Translations under genes and position numbers: made by a program
NCBI RefSeq assembly: GCF_029961765.1
Contig: NZ_CP124681.1
Span: 2,480,001-2,544,000, forward strand
Reading direction: 5' to 3'
DNA length: 64,000 nucleotides
Origin: Nocardioides sp. QY071
Lineage (GTDB): Bacteria; Actinomycetota; Actinomycetes; Propionibacteriales; Nocardioidaceae
Shown: in pieces, positions 55,424-64,000 of the stretch
How the letters are laid out: the number at the start of each line of letters is the position of its first letter
Numbering within the stretch: position 1 is the stretch's first letter
The notes under the pieces: generated by a model
The model's input: only the letters and a program-made list of their open reading frames with translations
Database searches by the model: none
What the model was told of the DNA's origin: nothing

Positions 55424-56965
55424 TCAGGAGAGCACTGCTCCGAGAGCGAGTGCCGCGGTACCCAGGACGAGCAGGATCCCGACCAGCGGCAGCACGAACC
55501 GCAGGTACTGGTCGTAGCGCACCTTGGCCAGGGCGAGCCCGCCCATCACCACCGCCGAGGTCGGAGTGATCAGGTTGACCACGCCCGAGGCCGACTGGAA
55601 GGCCGTCACGACGATCGAGCGCTGGACGTTCGCGAAGTCCGCCAGGGGCGCCAGGATCGGCATGGCCAGCGCGGCGTGCCCGGACGTGGACGGCACCAGG
55701 AAGGCCAGCGGCACGTTGATGAGGAACATGACGGCGCCGAAGACGCCCGAGGATGTGCCGCTCACGGTGTTCTCCATCGCGTGCAGCACCGTGCCCGTGA
55801 TCTCGGTGTTGTTCATGATCACGGTGACGCCACGGGCGAGGACGATGATCAGCCCGACCCCGACGAAGTCGCCGGCGCCACGAGTGAGGGCTTCGCTGAC
55901 GCCGTGCTCGCCGAGACCGCCGACGATTCCGACGACCAGCGACATGACGAGGAACAGGGCCGCGAGCTCGGGGAAGTACCAGTCGAGCTGCCACGAGAAG
56001 CTCGAGGCGTCGGGACCGTGGATCACCTGGGCCCAGGGGACGATCGCGAAGATCATGAACGCGAAGGTCGCGGCGACGATGGCGAGCACCGCCTTCTGGC
56101 GACCGGACAGCGCCGCGACGTCCCGCAGGCCGTGCCCGCGCAGCTCGTCGTCGCCGTCGACCGGACCGACCAGGGAGCGGGAGGGGTCGGCCTTGACCCG
56201 GCGCGCGTAGCGGGTCACCCACCACACCGCCACGGGCACGAGCACGAGGTACATCACGAACCGCAGCGCGATGCCGTCGCCGATCGAGATGCCGGCCGAG
56301 TCGGAGGCGACGCCGGTGGCGAACGGGTTCACGGTGGAGGCGAGCACGCCGATGCCGGCACCGACGAGGATGGTGGCGGCCGCGACCATCCGGTCGTAGC
56401 CGAGCGCCAGCATCAACGGGATCAGGAGCGCGTAGAACCCGAGGGTCTCCTCGGCCATCCCCTCGGTGGTGCCGCCGATGGAGAACAGGATCATCAGCAC
56501 GGCGATGAGCGCTGTGCCCCGTCCGCTCATGCGCTGGGCGACCCGCGCCACGCCGTCGTCGATCGCGCCGGTCCGCATGGCCATGGTGATGAACACGCCG
56601 ATCGCCAGGACGAACAGGAAGACCCCCGCGGCGCCGTACAGCTCACCGGACTCGTAGGGCCCGATCTTCCCGTCGGAGTTGAGGATGCCGTACAGCCCGT
56701 TGACCGGAGCCATGAAGAGGTCCATGAGCCGGTCGCCGAACGACAGGCCGCTGTCCGAGGCGGCATAGCTGCCCGGGATCGGCCGGCCGCTGTCGGCGTC
56801 GGTCTGGTAGGTCCCGGAGGGGATCACGAAGGCGAGCAGCCAGACCGCGATCGTGACGCCGAAGAGCACGGCGAAGGCGCTGGGGAAGTGGAAGCTGCGA
56901 CGAGCCCGTGCCTCGCTCGCCGGTGGTGGGGCGCTCGGTCGCTCCGCTCGGTGGATCGTGCTCAT
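55424..56965 (-). CDS. YfcC-family basic amino-acid or C4-dicarboxylate transporter (ArcD-like role)
   Basis: A 513-residue membrane protein with about 12 helices: FGVTIAVWLLAFVIPSGTYQ at the start, GGTTEGMAEETLGFYALLIP, and the paired NPFATGVASDSAGISIGDG and VPSTSGHAALAMPILAPLAD motifs that mark the YfcC family. Next to arcABC it most likely moves arginine/ornithine in place of classical ArcD. ATG 56965 has AGGAGG eight bases upstream. It is divergent from arcA, sharing a DosR-like box. Substrate inferred from context only. Confidence 0.75.
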   Translation of the reverse strand: MSTIHRAERPSAPPPASEARARRSFHFPSAFAVLFGVTIAVWLLAFVIPSGTYQTDADSGRPIPGSYAASDSGLSFGDRLMDLFMAPVNGLYGILNSDGKIGPYESGELYGAAGVFLFVLAIGVFITMAMRTGAIDDGVARVAQRMSGRGTALIAVLMILFSIGGTTEGMAEETLGFYALLIPLMLALGYDRMVAAATILVGAGIGVLASTVNPFATGVASDSAGISIGDGIALRFVMYLVLVPVAVWWVTRYARRVKADPSRSLVGPVDGDDELRGHGLRDVAALSGRQKAVLAIVAATFAFMIFAIVPWAQVIHGPDASSFSWQLDWYFPELAALFLVMSLVVGIVGGLGEHGVSEALTRGAGDFVGVGLIIVLARGVTVIMNNTEITGTVLHAMENTVSGTSSGVFGAVMFLINVPLAFLVPSTSGHAALAMPILAPLADFANVQRSIVVTAFQSASGVVNLITPTSAVVMGGLALAKVRYDQYLRFVLPLVGILLVLGTAALALGAVLS

Positions 56966-57051
56966 GGTGGGTACCTCCTGTGAATGGCGTGTCCGCACCA
57001 CGGAAGCACCGCCGCCACGGCACCGAGATCGGTCGATGTGCCCCAAGCGTC

Positions 57052-57065
57052 GGGACCTAGGACCC
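57052..57065. promoter_or_regulatory. DosR/DevR-like box, arc divergent promoter
   Basis: GGGACCTAGGACCC lies 58 bp before arcA and 86 bp before the YfcC-type gene. It is the most variant of the sites in its centre, but the position matches the others. Confidence 0.58.
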
Positions 57066-57123
57066 CTCCGCCGGGGCGCCGCGCCGCGCAGGATCGGCCC
57101 CAGGAAACCAGAGAGGAAGTCCC

Positions 57124-58347
57124 ATGAACCTGCACGTCGACTCCGAGGTGGGCACGCTGCGCCAGGCGATCCTGCACCGGCCCGGGCTGGAGCTGATGCG
57201 CCTGACGCCCACCAACAAGGACGCCTACCTGTTCGACGACGTGCTGTGGGTCAAGCGCGCCAAGCAGGAGCACGACGCGTTCGCCGAGGTGCTGCGCGAC
57301 CAGGGCGTCACGGTCCACCTGCTCGACCGGCTGCTCGCCGAGACGATGGAGATCCCCGAAGCCCGGCGTCACGTGCTGGACAGCACGTTCGACGAGCGCG
57401 TCTACGGGCCGCTCGCGGCTGACGCGCTGCACAACCTCGGTGCCGGGCTCCCGGCCGAGGAGCTGGCGACGATGCTCATCGGCGGTCTCACCAAGCGCGA
57501 GCTGCTCGAGCACATCGACGAACCGCGGTCGGTCGCGGTGCAGACCATGGACGCCGACGACTTCGTCATCGCACCGTTGCCCAACCATCTCTTCACCCGC
57601 GACACCTCCGCGTGGGTGTACGACGGAGTCTCGGTCAATGCGATGCGCAAGCGGGCCCGCACCCGCGAGACGGTCCACTACGAGGCCATCTACCGTTGGC
57701 ACCCGGCCTTCGCCGACGCGGGCTTCCGGTGGTGGGCCGACGGCTCCATCGGTGCTCCGGCCACCACCGAAGGTGGGGACATCCTCGTCCTGGGGCGTGG
57801 CTCGGTCCTGGTCGGCATGAGCGAGCGGACCACGCCGCAGGGGGTCGAGCGGATGGCCCGGCGGATCTTCGACGCCGGTCGGGCCCAGCGGATCGTGGCC
57901 CTCGCGATGCCGCAGAAGCGCGCCTTCATGCACCTCGACACCGTGATGACGATGGTCGACGAGGACACCTTCACCCAGTACGCCGGGCTCGGCCCGCTGC
58001 CGTCGTACACCATCGAGCCGGGGGACACCGAGAAGGAGCTCGCGATCACCGCGCACGCTCCCCAGGAGATGCACGCCGCGATCGCCGCCGCCCTCGGCCT
58101 CGAGCGGATCCGGGTCCTCACGCCCACCCAGGACGTGCGCTCGGCCGAGCGGGAGCAGTGGGACGACGGCTGCAACGTGCTGGCCGTGCGCCCCGGCGTG
58201 GTGGTCGCCTACGAGCGCAACGTCACCACGAACACCCACCTGCGCAAGAACGGCATCGAGGTGATCACCATCGAGGGCAGCGAGCTCGGACGGGGCCGCG
58301 GCGGCCCGCGGTGCATGACCTGCCCCATCGAGCGCGAGGGGATCTGA
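57124..58347 (+). CDS. arcA: ArcA, arginine deiminase
   Basis: A 407-residue enzyme converting arginine to citrulline and ammonia. Key motifs are present: [24 protein letters not shown] and the catalytic Cys near the C-terminus in [19 protein letters not shown] precedes the ATG. It is first in arcA-arcB-arcC-P-ATPase-usp. The ADI pathway yields ATP and neutralises acid without oxygen, which suits a DosR-type promoter. Confidence 0.95.
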   Translation: MNLHVDSEVGTLRQAILHRPGLELMRLTPTNKDAYLFDDVLWVKRAKQEHDAFAEVLRDQGVTVHLLDRLLAETMEIPEARRHVLDSTFDERVYGPLAADALHNLGAGLPAEELATMLIGGLTKRELLEHIDEPRSVAVQTMDADDFVIAPLPNHLFTRDTSAWVYDGVSVNAMRKRARTRETVHYEAIYRWHPAFADAGFRWWADGSIGAPATTEGGDILVLGRGSVLVGMSERTTPQGVERMARRIFDAGRAQRIVALAMPQKRAFMHLDTVMTMVDEDTFTQYAGLGPLPSYTIEPGDTEKELAITAHAPQEMHAAIAAALGLERIRVLTPTQDVRSAEREQWDDGCNVLAVRPGVVVAYERNVTTNTHLRKNGIEVITIEGSELGRGRGGPRCMTCPIEREGI

Positions 58348-58352
58348 ACGCG

Positions 58353-59354
58353 ATGGCCTCGCCCCTGCGCAACCGCTCCTTCCTCAAGGAGCTGGACCTC
58401 ACCCCGGAGGAGTGGCGCTACCTCCTCGACCTCGCCGCCGCCCTCAAGACGGCCAAGCGGGCCGGCACCGAGCAGCCCCGGTTGGCCGGCAAGAACATCG
58501 CGCTGATCTTCGAGAAGACCTCGACCCGGACCCGGTGCGCCTTCGAGGCGGCCGCCCACGACCAGGGCGCCCACGTCACCTACCTCGACCCGACCGGTTC
58601 GCAGATCGGCCACAAGGAGTCGATGGCCGACACCGCCCGCGTCCTCGGCAGGATGTACGACGGCATCGAGTTCCGCGGCTCCCGCCAGGCAGACGTCGAG
58701 GTGCTCGCGCAGCGCTCCGGGGTGCCGGTGTGGAACGGGCTCACCGACGAGTGGCACCCGACGCAGGCGCTGTGCGACATGCTGACGATGCGCGAGCACG
58801 CGGCCAAGCCGGACCAGGCGATCTCGTTCGCCTACCTCGGCGACGCCCGCAACAACGTGGGCAACTCGCTGCTGGTCGCCGGCGCGATGATGGGCATGGA
58901 CGTGCGTGTCGTCGCTCCGCGTGCGCTGTGGCCCGCCGACGGCGTCGTGGCCCGGGCCCGGCAGCTCGCAGAGCAGACGGCCGCACAGCTGTTGTTGACC
59001 GACGACGTGGGCGAGGGCGTCGCCGGCGTCGACTTCCTCTACACCGACGTCTGGCTCTCGATGGGGGAGCCGAAGGAGCGCTGGCCCGAGCGGATCGCGC
59101 TGCTGCGCGACTACCAGGTCGACATGGCCGTCGTGAAGGCGACCGGCAACCCGGACGTGCGGTTCCTGCACTGCCTGCCGGCATTCCACGACCGGCACAC
59201 GACGGTCGGCGAGGAGATCTTCCAGCAGACCGGGCTCACGGCGCTCGAGGTGACCGACGAGGTGTTCGAGTCGCGGCATTCCATCGTGTTCGACCAGGCC
59301 GAGAACCGGATGCACACGATCAAGGCCGTCCTCGTCGCGACCTTGGGGGACTGA
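58353..59354 (+). CDS. arcB: ArcB, catabolic ornithine carbamoyltransferase
   Basis: 333 residues. It splits citrulline with phosphate into ornithine and carbamoyl phosphate. It carries the carbamoyl-phosphate site STRT ([13 protein letters not shown]), HPTQ ([11 protein letters not shown]) and the ornithine HCLP loop ([10 protein letters not shown]). Length and the arcA-arcC context indicate the catabolic rather than anabolic (ArgF) form. It starts five bases after arcA; the purine-rich site is about 12 bp upstream. Confidence 0.94.
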   Translation: MASPLRNRSFLKELDLTPEEWRYLLDLAAALKTAKRAGTEQPRLAGKNIALIFEKTSTRTRCAFEAAAHDQGAHVTYLDPTGSQIGHKESMADTARVLGRMYDGIEFRGSRQADVEVLAQRSGVPVWNGLTDEWHPTQALCDMLTMREHAAKPDQAISFAYLGDARNNVGNSLLVAGAMMGMDVRVVAPRALWPADGVVARARQLAEQTAAQLLLTDDVGEGVAGVDFLYTDVWLSMGEPKERWPERIALLRDYQVDMAVVKATGNPDVRFLHCLPAFHDRHTTVGEEIFQQTGLTALEVTDEVFESRHSIVFDQAENRMHTIKAVLVATLGD

Positions 59355-59355
59355 G

Positions 59356-60306
59356 ATGCGGATCGTGGTGGCGCTCGGCGGCAACGCGCTGCTGGCCCGC
59401 GGCGAGCACCCGGACGCCGACGTCCAGGAGGCCAACGTACGACGTGCCGTGGCCGCACTCGCCCCGCTGGCCGCTCGGCACGAGCTGGTCATCACGCACG
59501 GGAACGGGCCCCAGGTCGGTGTGCTGGCGCTGCAGAGCGCCTCCGACCCGCGGCTGACGACGCCGTACCCCTTCGACGTCCTCGGCGCCCAGACCCAGGG
59601 CATGATCGGCTACTGGCTGCTCCAGGCCCTCCAGAACCGTTTGCCCGGCCGACAGGTCGCCGCGATCGTCAACCAGACGCTGGTCTCGGCCACGGACCCG
59701 GCGTTCGACCGGCCGACGAAGTTCGTCGGCGAGGTGTACGCCGAGGCCGAGGCCCACCGTCTCGCCGCCGAGCGTGGCTGGACCGTGCGCGCCGACGGCG
59801 ACGGCTGGCGCCGGGTGGTCGGGTCACCCCGCCCCGAGCGGGTCGTGGAGACACCGCTCATCCGCGCCCTGCTGGGCCTCGGGGCGGTGGTGGTGTGCGC
59901 CGGCGGCGGCGGGGTGCCCGTCGTGCGCGACGAGCTCGGCGAGCTCTGCGGGGTGGAGGCTGTGGTCGACAAGGACCTGACGAGCGCCGTCCTGGCCGAG
60001 TCGCTCGACGCCGACGCGCTGCTGGTCCTCACCGACGTCCCCGCCGTCATGCGCGGCTTCGGTACGCCGGACCAGGCGGCGATCCACCGCGAGACGCCGG
60101 CCGGCCTGCGCCAGCTCGACCTTCCGGCAGGCTCGATGGGTCCCAAGGTCGACGCCGTGTGCCGGTTCGTGGAGCGCACCGGGGGAGTCGCGGCGATCGG
60201 CGCGCTGGAGAACGCCGTTGCGGTCCTGGCCGGGACCTCGGGCACCGTTGTCACCGCGACCGGCCGCTACGAGGGACCGGTCCGTGCGCCGGAGGGCTCG
60301 CCGTGA
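59356..60306 (+). CDS. arcC: ArcC, carbamate kinase
   Basis: 316 residues. It transfers phosphate from carbamoyl phosphate to ADP and so makes the ATP of the pathway. The N-terminal MRIVVALGGNALLARGEHPD, then THGNGPQVGVLALQS and VCAGGGGVPVVRDELGEL, are characteristic of carbamate kinases. One base separates it from arcB. Its stop is overlapped by the P-type ATPase start (GTGA). Confidence 0.94.
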   Translation: MRIVVALGGNALLARGEHPDADVQEANVRRAVAALAPLAARHELVITHGNGPQVGVLALQSASDPRLTTPYPFDVLGAQTQGMIGYWLLQALQNRLPGRQVAAIVNQTLVSATDPAFDRPTKFVGEVYAEAEAHRLAAERGWTVRADGDGWRRVVGSPRPERVVETPLIRALLGLGAVVVCAGGGGVPVVRDELGELCGVEAVVDKDLTSAVLAESLDADALLVLTDVPAVMRGFGTPDQAAIHRETPAGLRQLDLPAGSMGPKVDAVCRFVERTGGVAAIGALENAVAVLAGTSGTVVTATGRYEGPVRAPEGSP

Positions 60307-62939
60307 CCGGGCTCGCCCCCGAGGCGCCGGTCGACGCGGCAGCCGCAGCGGGACTGACCGAGGAGCAGGTCGAGCAGAGTCGGCGCACGCACGGCGCCAA
60401 CGTCGTGGCCTCGGTCCGCCGCAAGCCCGCCTGGCGACTGCTCCTCGACCAGATGACCCACCTGCTCGCCGTCCTGCTGTGGGTCGCGGCCGGCCTGGCA
60501 GTGGTCGCGGGGATGCCTGAGCTGGGCATCGCGATCTCACTGATCGTCGTGCTGAACGCGCTGTTCGCGTTCTGGCAGGAGTTCCACGCCGACCGGTCCA
60601 CGGAGCGGCTGCGGGCCCTGCTGCCCGCCCGGGCGCTGGTCGTCCGCTCGGGACACCAGGTTCTCGTCGAGGTGGCCGATCTCGTGGTCGACGACGTCGT
60701 CCTGGTCGAGGCCGGTGACCGGGTCGGCGCCGATCTCGAGGTGGTCTCCGCGGAAGCGCTGGCCCTCGACGAATCGCTGCTCACGGGGGAGAGCGCAGCG
60801 GTCCCGCACGACGCCGGGGACAGGCTGATGTCCGGCACCTTCGTCACGCAGGGACGGGCCCGGACCCGGGTGGTGGCCGTGGGTCCCGACACCACTCTCG
60901 CCGGGATCTCGCGGCTCTCCGAGACGGCCCACCGTCCGCCGAGTCCGCTCACCGTGCAGCTGCGCAAGGTCGTGCGCGTGGTGGCGGTCGTGGCGTTCAC
61001 CGTCGGCATCGGCCTCGGTCTGGGCTCGCTCGCGCTCGGCCTCGACCCGACCGAGGCGTTCCTCTTCGGCGTCGGAGTCTCGGTGGCTCTCGTGCCGGAG
61101 GGACTGCTGCCGACCGTCACCCTCTCGCTCGCCCGCGGCGCCCAGCGGATGGCCGGCGAGAAGGCACTGGTGCGACGCCTCGACGCTGTCGAGACGCTCG
61201 GCGCCACCACCTTCATCTGCACGGACAAGACCGGGACCATCACGCAGAACCGGATGAACGTGGTCACGGTCATCACCTCCTCCGGCAGGCACGACATCGC
61301 CGGCGACGGGTACGCGCCGACCGCGACGGTGACGGGGACCGGTGACCCGAGCGCACTGCAGCGGGCCGCCCGGTCCGCCCTGCGTTGTGTGACGGGCCGC
61401 GTCCGGGAGAAGGACAGCGGCTGGTCTCCTGTCGGGGATCCGATGGAGGCCGCGCTGCACGCGCTGGCGCTGCGGGTGGGTGCCGCGGCCGAGGAGGTCG
61501 TCGTCCGGCGTCCCTACACGGCCGAGCGGATGGTGAGCTCGGCGTGGTACGACGGAGAGGTCGCCGTCCTCGGTGCGCCGGAGGCGGTGCTCGCGCGGTG
61601 CCTGGCCGTGCCCGAACACATCCGCACGGCGCTCGCCGAGCTCACCGATGTCGGTCTGCGCGTCCTCGCCGTCGCCGGCCGCTCCGGCGGCGAGGACGCG
61701 GGTGAGGCCGGCGAGCGCGACCTGAGCTTCCTCGGGTTGCTCGGCCTCCAGGATCCGCCACGCCCCGACGTCGCACAGGCCCTCGGCGAGTGCCGTCGCG
61801 CCGGGATCCGGGTCGCCATGTTGACCGGGGACCACCCGCGCACCGCGCAGGCGATCGCGCGCCAGGTCGGACTGCTGCATGACGGGGGAGTGGTCATCGA
61901 GGGGAAGGACCTGCCCGCGGACGACCGTGACCTCGCGACGCTGCTCGATGCGGAGCAGGGGGCGGTCGTTGCCCGGGTGGCGCCCGCCGACAAGCTCCGC
62001 ATCGCTCGCGCGCTGCGAGGCAACGGACACGTGGTCGCGATGACCGGCGACGGCGTCAACGACGCCCCCGCGCTGCGTACGGCGGACGTCGGCGTCGCGA
62101 TGGGAGCCAGTGGCAGCGACGTGGCGCGGGAGGCGTCCGACCTCGTGCTCCTCGACGACCACTTCGCGACCATCGTCACCGCCGTCGAGCTCGGCCGGGC
62201 CACGACGCAGAACGTCCGCCGCTTCCTCACCTTCCACCTCACCGACAATGTCGCCGAGCTGGCCCCCTTCGCCGCCTGGGCGCTGAGCGGGGGCAGCTTC
62301 CCCCTCGCCATCGGTGTGCTCCAGGTGCTGGCGCTCGACATCGGTACCGACATGCTGCCCGCCCTGGCGCTGGGCGCCGAACCGGGTCGTTCCGACGTGA
62401 TGCGCGGACGACGCCGGCGCACGCTGATCGACCGGGCCCTCGCCGTCCGGGCGTTCCTGGTGCTCGGCCTGACCGAGGCGGTCCTGGCGCTGGCGGCGTT
62501 CACCACGGTGCTGGTGGGACACGGCTGGCGGTGGGGCGCCACCCCGCAGGACTCGACCCTGGCGCTCGCCTCGGGCACGGCCTTCGCCGTGATCGCGGGC
62601 ACCCAGGTGGCCAACGCCTTCGCCTGCCGCAGCACCCGCCTGCCCGTGTGGCGGCTCGACCTGCTCAGCAACCGGCTGGTCCTGGTGGCGGTCGCCGCCG
62701 AGGTCCTCCTGCTCATGGTCTTCCTCGGCGTCCCGCCGGTCGCCGAGCTGCTCGGTGGCAGCTTCCCCGACGTCGGCGGCTGGCTCGTCGTCGTCGCGTC
62801 GGCCATGGCCCTGCTCCTGGTCGACGGCCTGGCCAAGACGCTGCGCAGGACCAAGGTCCCCGCAGGCACGGGCGCGGCGACCCTGCCCGCGATCCGGCTC
62901 GGCGGCGAGGCTCGGAGCGACCCCGAGGAGGAACCATGA
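60303..62939 (+). CDS. ctpF: P-type cation-transporting ATPase, CtpF-like
   Basis: An 878-residue P2-type ATPase. The actuator has LLTGESAAVP, the phosphorylation site is ICTDKTGTITQNR and the hinge is MTGDGVNDAPALRTADVGVAMG. Transmembrane segment 4 holds VALVPEGLLPTVTLSL, as in Ca2+/Na+ pumps and CtpF, a DosR-controlled pump of M. tuberculosis. The ion is unproven: Ca2+, Na+ or K+ are all possible. Translational coupling to arcC is unusual and puts a primary ion pump beside the ATP-forming enzyme. The gene name rests on resemblance and context. Confidence 0.75.
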   Translation: MTGLAPEAPVDAAAAAGLTEEQVEQSRRTHGANVVASVRRKPAWRLLLDQMTHLLAVLLWVAAGLAVVAGMPELGIAISLIVVLNALFAFWQEFHADRSTERLRALLPARALVVRSGHQVLVEVADLVVDDVVLVEAGDRVGADLEVVSAEALALDESLLTGESAAVPHDAGDRLMSGTFVTQGRARTRVVAVGPDTTLAGISRLSETAHRPPSPLTVQLRKVVRVVAVVAFTVGIGLGLGSLALGLDPTEAFLFGVGVSVALVPEGLLPTVTLSLARGAQRMAGEKALVRRLDAVETLGATTFICTDKTGTITQNRMNVVTVITSSGRHDIAGDGYAPTATVTGTGDPSALQRAARSALRCVTGRVREKDSGWSPVGDPMEAALHALALRVGAAAEEVVVRRPYTAERMVSSAWYDGEVAVLGAPEAVLARCLAVPEHIRTALAELTDVGLRVLAVAGRSGGEDAGEAGERDLSFLGLLGLQDPPRPDVAQALGECRRAGIRVAMLTGDHPRTAQAIARQVGLLHDGGVVIEGKDLPADDRDLATLLDAEQGAVVARVAPADKLRIARALRGNGHVVAMTGDGVNDAPALRTADVGVAMGASGSDVAREASDLVLLDDHFATIVTAVELGRATTQNVRRFLTFHLTDNVAELAPFAAWALSGGSFPLAIGVLQVLALDIGTDMLPALALGAEPGRSDVMRGRRRRTLIDRALAVRAFLVLGLTEAVLALAAFTTVLVGHGWRWGATPQDSTLALASGTAFAVIAGTQVANAFACRSTRLPVWRLDLLSNRLVLVAVAAEVLLLMVFLGVPPVAELLGGSFPDVGGWLVVVASAMALLLVDGLAKTLRRTKVPAGTGAATLPAIRLGGEARSDPEEEP

Positions 62940-63865
62940 CCACCACCCCGCCCCGCCCGGTCGTCGTCGGGCACGACGGCACCTACGCCAGCAGCGGCGC
63001 GCTGCGCTTCGCGATCGGAGAGGCCCGGCGCAGCGAGGCTCCGTTGCGGGTCGTGCACGCGATGCCCTTGCAGACCTCGGCGTTCCTGGACCTCCCCGTC
63101 CTCGCCGAGGAGCTGGACGCCGAGCGTCAGCAGGTCGAGGCGACGCTGGGTGCCGAGGTCGCCCGCCTGGCCGACGACGTCGAGGTGCAGGTCGTCACCT
63201 GCCACGGCGCGCCGGCCCCCGTGCTCCTGGGGGCAGCCGACGACGCCCGTCTGCTGGTGATCGGACGTGAGAACCGAACGGGTCTGCGCAGGTTCCTCGG
63301 AGGCGCCACCACGCAGGACGTGGCCGCGCACGCCCACGCACCACTGGCCGTCGTACCCGAGGGCTGGCGTGACGGTCACACCTCCCGGCAGCGGGTCGTG
63401 GTCGCTCTGAAGGCACCCGCACACAGCACGGAGCTGCTCGGGGCCGCCTTCCGCCGCGCCGAACAGTCCGGCGGGGCGCTGCGAGTGGTCCACGCGTGGG
63501 AGCCGGACGACCGGGTCGACGGCCACCGCCCGGACGGATGGACTCCTCAGGCCCTGCTGGTCGAGCGGGCCGCGGCGTCGATCGACGACCTGCTCCGGCC
63601 CTGGCGGCGCGCCTACCCCGGAGTGGTCGTCAACGTCGAGGTCCACCTGGGCGACCCACGCGCCGATCTTCTCGAGGAGTCCGCCGCGGCGGACCTGCTG
63701 GTCCTGCTGCGGGGCGAGGCTCCGCTCCTCGGCCCTCACCTCGGCGGCGTGCTGCGTCCCCTGCTCCACGCCGCGGACTGCCCGGTCCTGGTGGTGCCTG
63801 CCACGCACGCAGAGCTCCCGCCCCTCGACCTCGAGCTGGAGCGCGAGGGCACGCTGCTGCGATGA
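62936..63865 (+). CDS. Tandem universal stress protein
   Basis: 309 residues with two Usp domains: VVVGHDGTYASSGALRFAIG with RLLVIGRENRTGLRRFLGGAT, then VVVALKAPAHSTELLGAAFR with a poorly kept ATP loop (LLRGEAPLLGPHLGGVLRPL). The second domain therefore may not bind ATP. GAGGAGG precedes the ATG, and both ends overlap neighbours, so it belongs to the arc operon. Confidence 0.82.
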   Translation: MTTTPPRPVVVGHDGTYASSGALRFAIGEARRSEAPLRVVHAMPLQTSAFLDLPVLAEELDAERQQVEATLGAEVARLADDVEVQVVTCHGAPAPVLLGAADDARLLVIGRENRTGLRRFLGGATTQDVAAHAHAPLAVVPEGWRDGHTSRQRVVVALKAPAHSTELLGAAFRRAEQSGGALRVVHAWEPDDRVDGHRPDGWTPQALLVERAAASIDDLLRPWRRAYPGVVVNVEVHLGDPRADLLEESAAADLLVLLRGEAPLLGPHLGGVLRPLLHAADCPVLVVPATHAELPPLDLELEREGTLLR

Positions 63866-64000
63866 CCGGGTCGGTCGACGAGTTCTTCGACGGCGACCCG
63901 ACCGCACGGCAGATCCACGACCGGCTGGTGGGCGAGCTCACGGCGGTCGAGGGCGTCGAGGTGCACGTCAGCCGCTCCCAGGTCGCCTACCGGCTCGGAC
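63862..64000 (+). CDS. DUF5655-like protein (3' end outside window)
   Basis: Only 46 residues are inside: MTGSVDEFFDGDPTARQIHD, RLVGELTAVEGVEVHVSRSQ and VAYRLG. The FFDG-x-P start and VHVSRSQVAYR segment resemble DUF5655 proteins of actinobacteria, whose function is unknown. The ATG overlaps the usp stop (GATGA context), so it continues the arc operon. Confidence 0.6.
   Translation, partial: MTGSVDEFFDGDPTARQIHDRLVGELTAVEGVEVHVSRSQVAYRLG

Overview
The window is very G+C-rich, with dense, translationally coupled operons and many GTG starts. Gene content and order point to a steroid-degrading actinobacterium of the Nocardioides type. The main support is the order hsaD-hsaC-hsaB, the divergent ipdE1 and fadE31-32-33 operons and the echA20-ipdA-ipdB-ipdC operon, all of which parallel the cholesterol catabolism (kstR/kstR2) region of Mycobacterium tuberculosis. 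Other support is the imuA'-imuB-dnaE2 mutasome and a DevR/DevS two-component pair. All identifications come from reading the sequence and from memory of the families; no database search was run.

Layout. 1-2284: end of the steroid A/B-ring operon (hsaD, hsaC, hsaB). 2346-4063: a secreted trypsin-like protease, a perfect 17-bp inverted repeat and the C-terminal remnant of a TetR regulator. 4065-10406: C/D-ring degradation, with fadE31-fadE32-ipdE2 leftward and ipdE1-ipdF-fadA6 rightward from one shared operator. 10407-14034: repeats and small accessory genes (PilZ, VOC, GNAT, hypotheticals). 14083-18577: ipdC-ipdB-ipdA-echA20 leftward and an SDR rightward from an identical operator. 18579-19804: an AbiEi/DUF559-like gene flanked by inverted copies of a palindromic repeat. 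19842-22098 and 29133-32467: SOS mutasome genes imuA', imuB and dnaE2, each operon behind a LexA-type box. 22115-29038: accessory genes (AAA ATPase, phasin-like protein, secreted PLD-like protein, KstR-box NTF2-like gene, DksA/TraR zinc finger, VOC proteins, rifamycin ADP-ribosyltransferase Arr, PRC-barrel). 32541-32614: tRNA-Pro(GGG) with a downstream terminator.

32682-64000 reads as a hypoxia/dormancy island. It holds an SPFH protein, narK-narGHJI (nitrate respiration), flavodoxin and universal stress proteins, cydA-cydB-cydDC (cytochrome bd and its assembly exporter), an Acg-like nitroreductase, devR and devS, a PNPOx-like protein, a GerMN lipoprotein, and the arginine deiminase pathway (YfcC-type transporter, arcA, arcB, arcC) running on into a P-type ATPase, a universal stress protein and a DUF5655 gene. 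Seven 14-bp sites resembling the mycobacterial DosR box lie beside these promoters: two before narK, then one each before the usp operon, cydA, acg/devR, devS and arcA. I infer a local DevR-type regulon linking nitrate respiration, high-affinity oxygen respiration, arginine fermentation, ion transport and stress proteins.

The window is also rich in small dispersed repeats. Two near-identical copies of a 22-bp element sit in frame inside coding sequences (fadE31 and narG), each adding about eight residues that read TSSTTG. Other repeat families lie between convergent genes.
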